DNA of 64,000 bases from Scolanthus callimorphus (GCA_033964015.1 CM066923.1:4140978-4204977); one strand, 5' to 3'. Numbered from the stretch's first letter, positions 52,601 through 63,701 are shown. A program made the numbers and translations. Notes: generated by a model from the sequence alone, not told the origin.

Positions 52601-53730
52601 CCACCTGAAATAAGGCAGGATCCCATATGGGATAGGTGGAACCCCACCTGTGATAAGGCAGGATCCCATATGGGATAGGTGGAACCCCACCTGAAATAAA
52701 GCAGGATCCCATATGGGATAGGTGGGACCCCACCTGGGATAAGGCAGGATCCCATATGGGATAGGTGGGACCCCACCTGGTATAAGGCAGGGTCCCATAT
52801 GGGATAGGTGGGGCCCTACCTGGGATAAGGCAGGCTCCCATATGGGATAGGTGGGACCCTACCTGAAATAAGGCAGGATCCCAGACGGGATAGGTGGGAC
52901 CCCACCTGGGATAAGGCAGGCTCCCATATGGGATAGGTGGGACCCCACCTGGGATAAGGCAGACTCCAATATGGGATAGGTGGGACCCCACCTGAAATAA
53001 GGCAGGATCCCATATGGGATGGGTGGGACCCCACATGGGATAAGGCAGGCTTCCATATGGGATAGGTGGGACCCCACCTGGGATAATGCAGGATCCCATA
53101 TGGGATAGATGGGACCCATCAGGATCTCTTTTTTTTAACCTGGGAAAATTTTAGTCATGGGGTTGAAGTTCCTTAACATCATTGCCATTGTCACTGCTGG
53201 TTAAGTTGTAATCATTACTAACCTTTCACTTCAAGTCTTATGAAATGGCTCACATTGCCAAGATCATTGCTGCCATGACAAGTATAATTGCCAGTATCAT
53301 TTTTACGCACTGGATTTATACTCAGGACTTGTCTGTTTTCATAGAAGATATGGAAGGGACCAATATGCCGAGGATCAAGATTAATGCCGTTCTTCCTCCA
53401 CTTGATGACAGGAGTGGGGTTGCCATGCATACAGCAGTAAAGACGACAGGAGCTATCAGTTTTTCGCATGACAACTTCAGGTTTCTTTTTGACTTGCAGG
53501 TAAGGTGCAAACTCTGAAAAGAAAGGCTTCATATTATTGTTTCTCATTATACAGAACAAGTCAAGTCATTGTTTCACGCTGAGCATTTTCAAAACATTTC
53601 TTGGGGGTTGGGATTTTCAGTTTTTTTTTTGTTCCATCAGTCAAATAATCTAAGCCAATCAGGTCCTTGCCTTGTTTCACCTACAGCAGTAGACTGGCCT
53701 TCTGTCACAATGAAAACCCATTTGCCTGCA
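46665..53730 (-). CDS. IL-1-receptor-like Ig-Ig-TM-TIR protein (5' end not located)
   Basis: Type I membrane receptor expected to signal through TIR-TIR contacts. Exons on the minus strand: 53730-53681 (tentative), 53513-53223 (Ig), 51719-51396 (Ig), 50978-50799 (stalk and membrane segment), 47366-47280 (juxtamembrane) and 47116-46665 (TIR); all phase 1. The first Ig has CRLYCCMHGNPTPVIKW and DTGNYTCHGSNDLG, the second LTIQCYIISNS and EDQGTYICSAFNDAG. The membrane segment is SSIIIALVVVVSVVVVLAFV, then RCYRNRR. The TIR domain has box 1 EFDVFISYSSLD, a BB loop DYKDFEAG in place of the usual RDxxPG, GGWTYFEMQIA and a box-3 FW in KPHFWDRL, ending in TGA. The visible part is about 460 residues. 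No signal-peptide exon was found above 53730. Vertebrate IL-1Rs have three Ig domains, so one may be missing from the family plan or undetected. The gene converges with SDR-2. Confidence 0.88.
47469..47638. mobile_element. TA-flanked MITE, TIR-gene intron
   Basis: 170 bp with inverted ends GAGCAGATTTCTTATGACTG and the complement, inner arms GAAAAGTACCG and CGGTACTTTTC, and TA on both sides (47467-47468, 47639-47640). GC-rich interior rich in TACCGCG. A single end of the family appears near 58423. Confidence 0.8.
47765..50530 (+). repeat. 61-bp minisatellite, about 35-38 copies, TIR-gene intron
   Basis: The unit is ATGAACGCAATTGAGTGAGT, AATTAGTATTGTGAGGTAAC, AAAGAACAATGCGCGCGTGTT (61 bp). It is very uniform at 48000-49080 and degenerate at both ends. 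It fills most of the intron between the membrane and juxtamembrane exons and is interrupted by palindromic elements at 49466-50026. Confidence 0.95.
49466..50026. mobile_element. two palindromic elements inside the 61-bp array
   Basis: The left part has TAATATACAATCTTCGTTCA and its near complement at about 49808-49835. The right part, 49840-50022, is a hairpin with arms GTTAGAGACTTTT, AATACACGCAC, GGCAATACAATGAA and complements around GCACTCGGTACGCCTCGTGC. Satellite units resume at 50027, so the insertion postdates the array. Confidence 0.78.
51982..52335 (+). pseudogene. non-LTR retrotransposon (LINE) reverse transcriptase 3' relic
   Basis: Plus-strand translation gives WWFGHLKSC, SRRRGKPGKVWFGVVTNDF and, after a frameshift near 52245, DIELKAWKKALKTHAMSYLP. 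The series W-F-GHL, then a basic GRP/GKP-W segment, then a W-containing helix, is the typical C-terminus of LINE-type ORF2 proteins in many animal elements. Earlier domains are absent. It lies antisense in an intron of the TIR receptor gene. Confidence 0.7.
52390..53120 (-). repeat. 43-bp palindromic minisatellite with orientation switch
   Basis: The 43-bp unit contains two self-complementary parts, ATCCCATATGGGAT (perfect) and AGGTGGGACCCCACCT (nearly perfect), joined by GGGATAAGGCAGG. About 13 units run in one direction from 52550 to 53120. At 52430-52548 two to three units run in the opposite direction, so the array is head to head at about 52550. The ~185-residue open frame on the minus strand is an artefact of the repeat. 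Confidence 0.92.
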
Positions 53731-55444
53731 CTAGATGAAAACAGGGCAGAAGAAACTTTCTCGTTTCTTCTTCTTTTTCCTCACTTAATTCCTTTACCTT
53801 ATTTTTTTAAATTTAAGTCTTAAAGCTATATGAAATATAAACCTCTTAATAGTCACATGTAATTAAATTACTCTGAGAAATCTGTAAGACTGGCCCGCCT
53901 CGATTAGTTTGTACTACCTGCGGGTCAGTCCGTTTATTTATTTTATACTTAGAAATATCCCAATAAAATGAAAAAATGAATGAAATGAATGAGAGCAAGG
54001 ACCTGATTGGCTTAGATGGTTTGGCCGGTGGAACAGAAAATTTATAAATTTTACTTACATGGCATATAAATCCACAAGTGATAATCAAAATGAGGATATT
54101 TGATTGATATACATGATAGAATGCTATAGGTGTCTATTGGCTCCACTTTATTATAAAATAGCTAAGATAGTACACATGCTCTGATTGGTTGAGAGCTGTG
54201 CATTCTCAAATTATAAACGCACGGCAGATGCAAAGCTATTTTATAAAAGCAATAAAAAGCGGAATAATGTGATAAACGCACTCGGGATGCTGGAAAACCA
54301 CTTGAAAAGTTTGAAACACACAAGCCGTAAGCGAGGTGGGGCCCCAGCATCCCTTGTGCGTTTCTCACATTATAAACCACTGAATATAATTAGGTACTAC
54401 CTGATTGATTTGCCAATAACAAGGTGGAATTCTGTTTGCAATATGCCCCTTGTAGACCCTCACAATGTCTTGTAACCATCAATAATATTGTTACCACAAG
54501 TGTGACTTGAATAAGATCTGACAGCATGATGTTAAGCTATATTTAGAATCTAGAAAAAGAAAAAAAAGATATTGAAAGTAAGGAATCGTCTTTAAAAAAC
54601 TAAAATGACCGCATCCTGATAGTACTCTCTGATATTCTCATTTTTATGCTTTCTACTTGTGTTTTTAAGATGAAAGTCCTTATCTCATTTAGTGCTAAAA
54701 GCCCCAAAAAGCTGTAAGATATATATTACTTTCGCCAGTTCTGTCGTAGACCTTCTTTCAGACCTTTTCAAAACGAAATTACGAAACAGAAGAATAAAGA
54801 TACAAAAGGGTCAGACGCTGGGGATTAACATAGACTAAGTCTATATATGATAAACAATCTATAAATTTATCATTCCTAAAGCAACTTTTCCAAGAAAACA
54901 ATCTCGTGATTAAAGATATGTTGATGTGTCACAGTTTTGTTTTTCAAACGCTGGAATCTTTTCAGATCCACTTGCTTACGCTAGCAGTCTTAATGTAAGC
55001 CACTGTTTGAGATCAACGATCAATGACAATAGAAATGTTAAAAGTAGGAACAGTACTACATCTACTACTAGCGATGTTTACATTTTGTGTCTGGTGAAAA
55101 AGGGAAAACATACATATTATAATAACTTTTCGTACTCACATTCTGATTCCTTGATTTTTCTGGCTCTAGCATACCGACAAAACTTGGCTCAAGAAGTAGC
55201 AAAACTGAAACAGAAATCGACAACTTTTCCCTGGAAATTAAAGTGAAAGTGGGAGCGTGATACTGAAGTTCGTTCGATTCTAAGGGCGGGAATCTGTGTT
55301 GAAATCCGGAAGTGAACAACTGCGCAAGAATTAGCCCAGGCCCACGCATTCCGATAGGAACGCCTGGTAGATATCATCTTTGGAGTGTTTGTGCGCAAGG
55401 AAGTGCTGTCTCTATGCAGCTGAAAATTTCGTTTTTCAAGCGAA
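53731..55444. other. region upstream of the TIR gene and ZNHIT6, no clear exon
   Basis: It should contain the signal-peptide exon and promoter of the TIR receptor and the ZNHIT6 promoter, but I could not find a phase-2 signal-peptide exon. Around 54140-54400 there is repeat-like sequence with TTATAAA motifs and inverted segments (CGGGATGCTGG and CCAGCATCCC). Nothing else is supported. Confidence 0.4.
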
Positions 55445-58400
55445 ATGGAAGATGAAGAGCAGTCGGACGGCGCAAAATGCCAAAATTGTGGCTCCAAAGA
55501 AGTGAAATATAGGTGCCCTGAATGCAATAGACGAACCTGCAGGTAGCAACGAATTAGAAATGAAATGTGATAAAACTAACGCACGTGGCTAACTTCAATA
55601 CCGACAATGCTTGTTTGTTCTGGTTTACAGTCTTCGTTGTGTCAAGAGACACAAAGTTGTGTTCAGTTGTACGGGGGTGCGCTGTAAGACGGCCTACTTG
55701 CCCATCAAGGAGTATAATGACAACAGCATGCTGAGTGGTACGTTAAGAATGCAATATTCCCATCAGTACACTTAACAAATGTCCCCTGATTTTCCATGGT
55801 ATGCCCTCTTATATACCACTGAATGATGTAGTAAAGTGGTCAAAATGTTGTGGACTCACGAGGCGCAGCCGAGAAACATTTGCTTTATACTACAACAAAA
55901 AGGCAAAAATATAAAACATTTGTTTTATGCCACATCAAAAAGCCAAAAATAAAAACAAAAACAGCATGCATGCAGCCAAACAGTGTTTTCTTTTGGTTCT
56001 TTTTAGCATGCGTGCTGATGATGATAGATAGGTTTATGGTGGCATGTTCCGTGGTATATACTTCTATGTACCCAAGAGCCAATCAGAATTTGAGAAACAT
56101 GCATGCTGTGGTATAATTCAAGTTTGACCACATTGTCAATGTTTTGAGTGATTCATTCTGATTGTTCTCCTTTTTAGATTATCGTTTTCTTGAGGATACA
56201 AGTAGAGTGGCATATTCAGTATTACATGACGATCAAAACAAGAGAAAGCACTGGAACAAACAAGTGAGTGTAATACTATACATGTACTGCAGAGATGCCA
56301 ACTCTTCCGCATGAAATTTGTATGGTTGTTTTAAGCATCAAAAGTGTATTATTTATTTTTTTGGAGTTCAAAATAGGATATACAATTGCATTTTGGTCTG
56401 GGATAGGGTGCTACCTTTTAGAAGCTTCCATGACACACCCCTGCCACAAAATTAGGGCAAATATTGCATCTAGAACCATGACAAATAGGACAATAACATG
56501 ACTTTTGGAGGGCATCTAGTTTATTTGTGGCCCGAGTAGCATCATTTGCGCCCGAGCGCAGCGAGGGTGCCAATGATGCGACGAGGGACACAAATAAACT
56601 ATATGCCTGACAAATGTCATGTTATTATCATTATTATCACTACACAATGCCAAATAATACAAGTATGATAGTGTTCGTCCAAGCAAATTGAATACTGTAG
56701 ATGAAAGGCAAAAAAATCTTATCAGTCACAATTGATTTCAGCCGTTGAGATTACAAACTTAGGTTAATACATAAAACAATTCAAAACTTTTAAAAGCACA
56801 TAAAAATCTACTCTGCTAGCACGGTAATAAAAATCCCAAAAGGCAATACAATGAAAACATGGCAAATGTTTTTTAACTACAATTTTTTGTAGGCTTACTT
56901 CTAGTCAGCTCTTGCCAACCTTCCCATCCTTGACCCACGAAATGAAAGCACAACAAAAAAACAGATAAATTCAACCAATATCTCCAGATCCCTCCATGTT
57001 CCGTCGGTGTTCTGTTCATGGCTGTCGAATTAAGTACTGATTCCCCAGACCAAATGGCGAGTTTATGTTTCGATTACACATTATTATTACACATCGAACA
57101 TCTCTCGCTATCTTGAAAGAGGATGTTGAGGTTTCGGCTGACCGGTGCAGATGTGATTTGGCGACAAATCGCTGCTCTAATTCCTATCAGAGCACTCGGC
57201 ATCAAGGCTACACTTGTCTGTTTTAACTTCGGCATTGAATGTCACTCCATAGAATTTCACTTTTGACTTCACGATAGTAAAATCGACAACAACGTTTTGC
57301 TTGTGGCACCATTTCTCCAACTTCCTTATACCTTATTCCCCACTCGGTCGATTTCTTTGTGTTTTTTGCTTGTGCTTTTAGCTTACTGATCAACGTTCAA
57401 GTCTGCGTTTTGGCTACTGAGAGTGAAATATGGGGTTTCTTCCGAATCCATGGCGATAGTAAACGAGAGAAAGTTAGAGAAAAACTCGAAACATTGTCAT
57501 CGAGTGAATTCCCGCCACAAACCCGCACTAAAATTGTATCCGTGTGTTCTGATTGGTCTAGCGTGCCAGCAGAGTGCCTCACCGCCAATCAGAATGAGGT
57601 AAATGTATTTGCGGCCCACTGTTTTGCCATTTGGCTCGCAAAAATATGGCGTTTTAGGAGAGGGCAGTTTACAATTTGGCTGCACGTAGTGATAATAATA
57701 AGTGTTTTTTTAACATGAATATTTACTTTATTTAAATTTTATCATTAATTATGTAACCTTGATAATGGGGATAGATGCATCGAAACGTCAATTTTTGTCA
57801 CCTTTCCTTGTTTCATGTATTTCTAAATCGTTTCTTATAAGAATATTTACTTGGACTGATAATCAGGTTGTGAATTTTCTAAAGAAAGCACGGCAAAGTG
57901 GGGTGACATTAAGGCTAATGGCTGTTGGTATGAAAAAGAGAAAAGAGAATTCTTCATACTTTGACAACAGGTATGTAATTTTTACTATATTCCAAAAAGT
58001 CCATGTTAGTTTGCAATCTAGAATCTGGAATTAAAAATACAGTATTTGTATGGAAAAGATCAGGTAAATTGACCCCCCACTCCTCCGGAATTTCCAATGC
58101 CCTTTCCTGGGTGGGGGGGGGGGGGGGGGGAATTCCTCCATTGCAAAGAGAACAGAAATTTCCAGGAGAAGGGTCAATTTGCATGGAAAGTTCATTTTGC
58201 TTATTCTTCTTCTAGGGGTTTCCCTTAAAAGGGTTAATCAAGTACCACCCCTTTAGTATGAAAACTTACATCAACTTTTGTTTCATCAGGCAGAAATGTA
58301 TTATGTGGAGAATTCATTGGCTTTTTCCACAAGCAGAGGCGGATTATATTGACAGAAGGTGATCAGGATTTTTATTTCTTTTAGTTATCAGAAATATAAT

Positions 58401-59943
58401 TAAGAAAGGGGATAGTGTTAGAGCGGATTTCATGACTGTAGTGAAACCAATCGCAAAGTAATTACACAAATTCTGAATGGAATACTCCACTAACCATTTT
58501 CAGAAAGCTGACTTGCTATTTTTCCTTGTTTCAGAATCTCTGAAAATGATGTTCTTGAAAATACATTAAAGAGATTTATAGACTCAAAAGAAGGGGATCC
58601 TGTCAAACGACAGAGGTAAATTGACTCATACACTTGAAAACACTTAAGACAGATTGTTTTAGAACTTCGAGCAATTTAAACAAGAAGCTTTTGATTTAAA
58701 CAAGAAGCTTTATCGTCTAACCGCTCAGCATGTTTCATAAAGTGCAGGGAATTGGGAATTATACTGATCCTTCTGGTTCTTCAAAAATCTGGAGAACATT
58801 TCCTGAAATTCTCCTGGAGATTCAGTAAATGTATAACAGTCGTCTTGAATTTTTCCCAGGAGACGAAGTGAAAAGTCTTGAGACTCCTGGCAAAAGTTGA
58901 TGTCCCTGCTATAGCAGGTCTATGTTTCTAAGATATATGAATGACATTCTTTAGCAGGACAAGAAGAAATTCAATTTCCATGCTGATTTGATACTACCCA
59001 AAAATAATCATGTTTTGTTTGTTTCACTGTAGGTTAAAGCCATATTGTCAAGCTGGTATTGAAAATATTTGTGTTTTTATGAAAAAGGAAAACCAGCCTG
59101 CAAACCGAGCAAGGTAAGAACTGTTTTGATAAACCAGTGTCATTGTGTAATTCCAGAAAAAGATACATCAAGTTTACCTAAAGACCCCCTCCCCATTCCT
59201 CTGGAATTTCCCATGGTGTTACCATTGATCATTTCTGGAATGACATATCCCTGTTTTATCATCACATGAAATAATGTTCCTTTCATATTCACAGGTATTA
59301 TAAGTTGGATAAATCAAAGACAATCCGTGAATGCCTGGAGCATAAAACTATCATAGAATACCCAAGCTTCCATGTAGTTCTAATTGACAAAGTACATGGG
59401 TACCCTGTGGTGGGGACTACTGGAGAAGTTGGGCACCCTGTGTCAGGGACCAGCAAAAGGGATAACCAACCTGATGAAACAAATGTTTCCAATGTGGTGG
59501 GGAATAGTGAAAGAGAGAATCAGATGAAAAAGATGCATGGGCACCCTGTGGTACAAAATGGTGGAGATGGCCAGGGGAAAGAAGCACATGGTTACCCTGT
59601 GATGGAAACAGGTGAAGAGGATGGCCAGATGGTTGATGCACATGCTGGGCACCCTGTGGTGGAGACAAATGGAGGAGAATACTCATATGGGTACCCTGTG
59701 GTGGGTCCAAATGAAGGAGAAAATCAGATGAGCAAAGCATATGAGAACCCAGTGTTTGAGACTAGTGATGGAGTATGTGAGGTGGACAGTTCAAATGGGA
59801 ACCCTGTGGTGGCGAAGCATTCACATAGGTACCCTGTGGCGGAGACACAAGGAAGTGGAGAGATCCACATAGACAAAACATGTGGGCACCCTGTGGTTGG
59901 GTTGACTGAAGAAAAAGATGGCATGAACTGTAAAAGCAGATGA
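55445..59943 (+). CDS. ZNHIT6: ZNHIT6/BCD1, box C/D snoRNA assembly factor with repetitive tail (8 exons)
   Basis: Nuclear HIT-finger protein that helps assemble box C/D snoRNPs with NOP58, NUFIP and the R2TP/RUVBL machinery. Exons: 55445-55542, 55631-55737, 56178-56263, 57867-57970, 58290-58358, 58535-58615, 59033-59113 and 59295-59943. All phases fit and the model is 424 residues. The zf-HIT domain has ligands C12, C15, C24, C27, C32, C36, H40 and C46. The conserved family body follows: KTAYLPI, DYRFLED, KRKENSSYFDNR, PVKRQRLKPY and IIEYPSFHVVL at about residues 228-238. Human ZNHIT6 has a long acidic N-terminus; here it is only 11 residues before the finger. The C-terminal 183 residues are instead a degenerate repeat built on G[YHN]PVV, encoded entirely within the last exon. 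The repeat region is in frame and ends in TGA. I see no reason to doubt translation, but its role is unknown. Confidence 0.95.
56425..57720. other. large ZNHIT6 intron 3, repeat-like
   Basis: CATGACTTTTGGAGGGCATC with AGTTTATTTGTG near 56500 has complementary sequence (CACAAATAAACTATATGCC, TGTCATG) at 56590-56625, forming a short foldback around CGCCCGAGCGCAGCGAGG. The rest has no recognised feature; the frame at 57359-57718 lacks splice support. Confidence 0.45.
58015..58215. mobile_element. MITE fragment, TTCCAGAAAATATCCAT family, ZNHIT6 intron 4
   Basis: AAATACAGTATTTGTATGGA, CAGGTAAATTGACCCC and TCCGGAATTTCCAATGCCC match the interior of the family, followed by a G run. Terminal repeats are degraded. 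A second fragment (CTCTGGAATTTCCCATGG, ATCATTTCTGGAA) lies at 59170-59240 in intron 7. Confidence 0.65.
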
Positions 59944-60786
59944 GAGCTGTGCAGTGGGGACAAGCAAATATTCAAATAAGTCACATAAACAATACTGATA
60001 ATACAGCATCCCAGGTCTCTACTTTAGTAGCTCAGTGATAAGCACATTGCCAGAGAAGGCTCTGAAAAGACAGGTTACGGATTGCTAGAGACCCTCCTTA
60101 GAAAGACAGCTTTTGAGAAATAATGTATCCGTAATCTGTCTTTAACCATATTCTGTTCAACAAAATGTCTTGGTTTCTATTAATGCCAGAGATTAACCAT
60201 AGCTGTCACTTTGGACAGTCATATAACAGTGTCTAATCAAATTCCTTTATAAATTTCTAGCGTAACGTTATCTGTTTGGCAGGTGCGATATCCTAATTCT
60301 TGGCTAGAAATTTGATCATTAAAGTGCAGTTGTTGGGAAGCAAAATGCACTATGATAGCACCATTGTATTGCGTGAGCGCTTTTGTGACGCCTTCACAGT
60401 AGTGACGCCAGAGATTCAGTAATCGGACTCGGGGTGCGGGATCCCCTTTCAACCGTTTGTTGCCAGGAAGACGAGATGAATTTGTTGCCTCGTGATTTAC
60501 CGCATTTAGATTTACGAACGAAAGAACGTGGGGGCGGGAATGGGAATACGAACCCGGTTATCCGACCATGTTCACATTTTAGTCTTTGATGTGCTATCCT
60601 AATCAAGTTCGGCAGTCTGTCAAACTCACGCGTTGCCCAGGCAACAGGGTAGTAGCGCGCAGGGTAAAACATCAGTAACGTGTTAAAAATGGATAATTTT
60701 TATTTCCTTATCGTGAATCTAGAATAAAAAATTTAGAGGTTGTACAACAAAGCTTTCGTCTGGTTTGGTTGTAGGCCGGCAAATAG
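59944..60786. other. intergenic, no gene recognised
   Basis: Downstream of ZNHIT6. No polyadenylation signal of the AATAAA type close to the stop. Short open frames at 60237-60672 have no domain signature. Confidence 0.4.
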
Positions 60787-60992
60787 ACCTTCTCGGCTTG
60801 GGCGTAATGTTTCCCATTTCTCATCACGTGTCATTCATTTGAATAAACTTTCTTTGTTTAGAATAGCCCCATCTTCATTAGTATCCTTCGGTGCGTAGCA
60901 GAAAAGGAAATAATTAATACTCATAGGAATGCCAAGTGATCTGAAATGGGAAAACATCATCACTCCTAAGCTGAGAAGGTCTAGTGTCAAGT
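60787..60992. mobile_element. TA-flanked MITE between ZNHIT6 and the SGNH gene
   Basis: Inverted ends GACCTTCTCGGCTTGGG and the complement CTAAGCTGAGAAGGTC, with inner arms TTTCCCATTTC and GAAATGGGAAA, flanked by TA on both sides. Non-coding. Confidence 0.75.
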
Positions 60993-61106
60993 CTGTACGA
61001 AACTACAGCTCCCATAACACACCGCGGGCTTTGTAAAGAGTTCAACTTCCGGTATGTTATAGGTTGGCATATAACTAGAGACGATATCATTCACTGAAAT
61101 ACTAAA

Positions 61107-63701
61107 ATGACATCGGCTATATCTCTATATTTCCTACTGTCCTTTTCTTTCATTTTATTCTTAACTGAATGTCTGAGTATCGAGGAAGAAAAAACAAGAG
61201 GAACTATTCATTCAACTCGCATTTGTAAGCCGGGGCCGGAGATGACGGAGAGAGAACCTTTCACAGCACGTCGGAAGTGCCTTGTTATTGGTGATTCGGT
61301 CAGCATTGGGTAAGTTGACGCTAGAAACTATACTTTTATCAGTTACAAACAGGATAAAGCTCCTTGGGCATAACCATTGATGGCAATACAATCTAAATGC
61401 GGCCAAGAGTACATAAATAAGAGTGAACAACTCCGATATAATATTCGTGAACAGTTCGTGAGAGATCCTCTGTACAGACCGAGTTATAGACTTTCTCCTT
61501 CAAGTGGCAAGTCTAACCTAGTTGGACACAGTGGATAGATATGACCGTCGTATTTTTTAGGGGTTAAAATCGGCGATCCGGTATCTTTTAGGGGGCCTTT
61601 GAGCGAAAACGGTACGCTGAAGAAAACCCGGTATTTCTTAGGGATTTTTTTAAGGTATGAGTATACCTTTGCGTGAGAGATGTCAATTTTTCGCGAAAAA
61701 AATCACTGTCGCGTCATTATTTACACTACAAGGGCCATTTATATATCGTTTTAAAGCTTGTGAAACGGCCTTACTTGCTAAGTGGTATATTTATATATGC
61801 AAAGTTAATTTGATGGAACGTTTTCGTCGTTTTGTGCTTCAAAGGAAAAGTACCAATTTTTGCTTTTTAAGAGTTCCTGCCACTTCCAGTTAATGTTAAA
61901 AGCTCCAGATTCCCCCAAAATGTATTCCTTAGAGGGCGATCTGAAAAAAGGTGTGCGGGATTTTTGATATTTTACGTATTTTCGAAAATATTACGTAAAA
62001 CAGATTGAAAATTGATATTTTTGGCAATGCTAACACAAAAATTAGCATAAAATATGTTTTGAAAGGAAAATCAAAAATCCCGCACACCATTTTTTAGATC
62101 GCCTTCTAAAGAATAGTAGATTTTGCTTAAATTTGGATCTGTGCAATTTAATTGGAAGAAGCTGGAACTTTTTAAACAAAGTCGGTACTTTTTCTTTAGG
62201 GCTAAAAAAGTATATGTTCATGTACAATATAATGAAAACAAAATTATCCATCAGATAGACCAACCTTTTAGCTTTAAAATGATATATAAACGACGTTTGT
62301 GGTGTAAATTGTGACGCGATACGAATTTTTTTCCCGCGACACCCTTCAAAGGTATACTCATACCTTAAACTAAAATTGTAGTAGTAATTTTTTAGTATTT
62401 TTTATTTTTTTTCTGACGAGAACGGGAACTCTGGATACGAGAATGGTCTTCTCGTCCAGAGGGATTGCAAAGCGGTCGACAAGGAGACGTTGGATGGTTA
62501 AAACGGGCTGCATCAGATGGCACACAAATTGCTGCCGCACAGTTACAATGAGGGCTGCTTAATATACGTTCTGCCTCCCGCCTGCCTGGCTATGATGTCA
62601 TTGGCTTTTGCTCTTGAAGAGCGACCGCCATACAACCTCGTCCCCAGGGTCTTCTCGTTCGTTTTTCAAAATGGCGGTTAGCTCGGGAGAAGACCCTGTG
62701 GGAGGCTGAGTCACATGACCGTTTCGAAACAAAGGACAACGTCGTTCCCATGTCCTCAAACAGTGGTCATGTGACTCAGCCTCCCCCAGTGTCTTGTGCT
62801 CGATCAACCGCCATCTTGAAAATTACCCACAAGACCCTGGGAACGAGGTTGACCGCCATATTGAATGCACGAGCTGACAGCATGGTTTAGCTTGGGGACG
62901 AGGCTAGAGCCAGGCCATCGCAGCGGGAGACAATCCCCTACCCTACCCTTACGAAGAGTGAAATGGGCTCTTTGGCGTCCATCTTGAACAGGGGTAGAAG
63001 GAAAGGCAGGCGGAAATATATTAACCCTATTTTTTTTTTTTATTCTTGATTCCAGCTACACCCCTTGGCTTCGACAGCGCCTGTCCGGCGTTTGCGACGT
63101 GTTCCACGCTCCCTGGGACACAACAGATGGTGGAGCACAGGACACTAAATATGGATTACAATGCCTGCAATACTTTCTTTCCACGGTGGATATGAAATCC
63201 GTTAAATATGATGCCATTGTTTTTAATTTTGGACTTCACGATGTCAACTATAGTTTAAGGTACCCCGAGGAATACACAAACGAAACACTTTACCTGGCAA
63301 ACTTGAAACTCTTGAAAGAACGACTTCTAGGTACCGGAAGTAAATTAGGATTCGTTTTTACCACCCCAGTTCCGTGGAGTGCCCAAATTAACAACCTGGT
63401 CAAACGGTACAATGAAATTGCGAAGGAAGTGATGTCAAATGGTGTAACCATAGCAACGGCTGACCTTTATCACTGGGTCGTGAAAGTTTGTGGCGAGCCA
63501 CCTTACCAAAGCTGTCCCATTGCACAGAAGCAGCCTAGCCCACACTATACCCCCCAGGGGTATTCGTATTTGTCAGAGCTGGTAATGGAGTTAGTGAAAA
63601 CGTTACTCAATGAAATGAGTTCTGGGAAAAGGCTGGCGAATATCCGCAAAGTAAGAATGCTGCTGTACATTAATCGAAACGTTTCTGATGTTCTCGGATG
63701 A
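61107..63701 (+). CDS. secreted SGNH/GDSL-type hydrolase-like protein (2 exons)
   Basis: Probable secreted or lysosomal esterase-like protein of the SGNH fold; substrate unknown. Exons 61107-61309 and 63056-63701 join in phase and give 282 residues. Residues 5-24 form a signal peptide (ISLYFLLSFSFILFLTECLS). Block I is CLVIGDSVSIG with the candidate nucleophile S64. Block III reads FNFGLHDV (G127, D130), with His where the family usually has Asn. Block V is PSPHYTPQGY with the catalytic His at 231, but the Asp expected three residues earlier (DxxH) is Pro228. Other stretches include an N-glycosylation site in YTNETL. The exon-2 acceptor has a strong T-rich tract. The missing Asp and Asn suggest weak, dyad-only or lost hydrolytic activity. 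The single 1.75-kb intron is filled with MITEs. I do not recognise a named orthologue. Confidence 0.85.
61644..62370. mobile_element. TIR element with nested MITE, SGNH intron
   Basis: Outer inverted ends TTTAAGGTATGAGTATACCT and the complement near 62370, with further complementary sequence inside (GACGCGA and TCGCGTC regions, TTTACACTACA and TGTGGTGTAAA). A second inverted-repeat element, about 61927-62115, sits inside with ends AGGCGATCTGAAAAAAGG and AAAGGTGTGCGGGATTTTTG. GTATTTTTTAGGGG motifs lie just upstream (61550-61650). Confidence 0.78.
62608..62870. mobile_element. palindromic MITE, SGNH intron
   Basis: CAACCTCGTCCCCAGGGTCT at the left and AGACCCTGGGAACGAGGTTG at the right, with inner arms GGAGGCTGAGTCACATGACC and the complement near 62764-62783, around the centre at about 62735. 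GACCGCCAT and AATGGCGG-type motifs occur in both halves. Non-coding. Confidence 0.75.

Noticed and set aside
52516..53119. 185-codon proline-rich open frame on the minus strand
   Set aside because: It is produced by the 43-bp palindromic minisatellite and lies within an intron of the TIR receptor gene.
55068..55349. Candidate signal-peptide exon for the TIR receptor (SISVSVLLLL frame, donor near 55137)
   Set aside because: The donor would leave phase 0, whereas the next exon needs phase 1 or 2, and the hydrophobic run is too far from any ATG.
57359..57718. 119-codon open frame in ZNHIT6 intron 3
   Set aside because: No recognised domain; the flanking exons join in phase without it.
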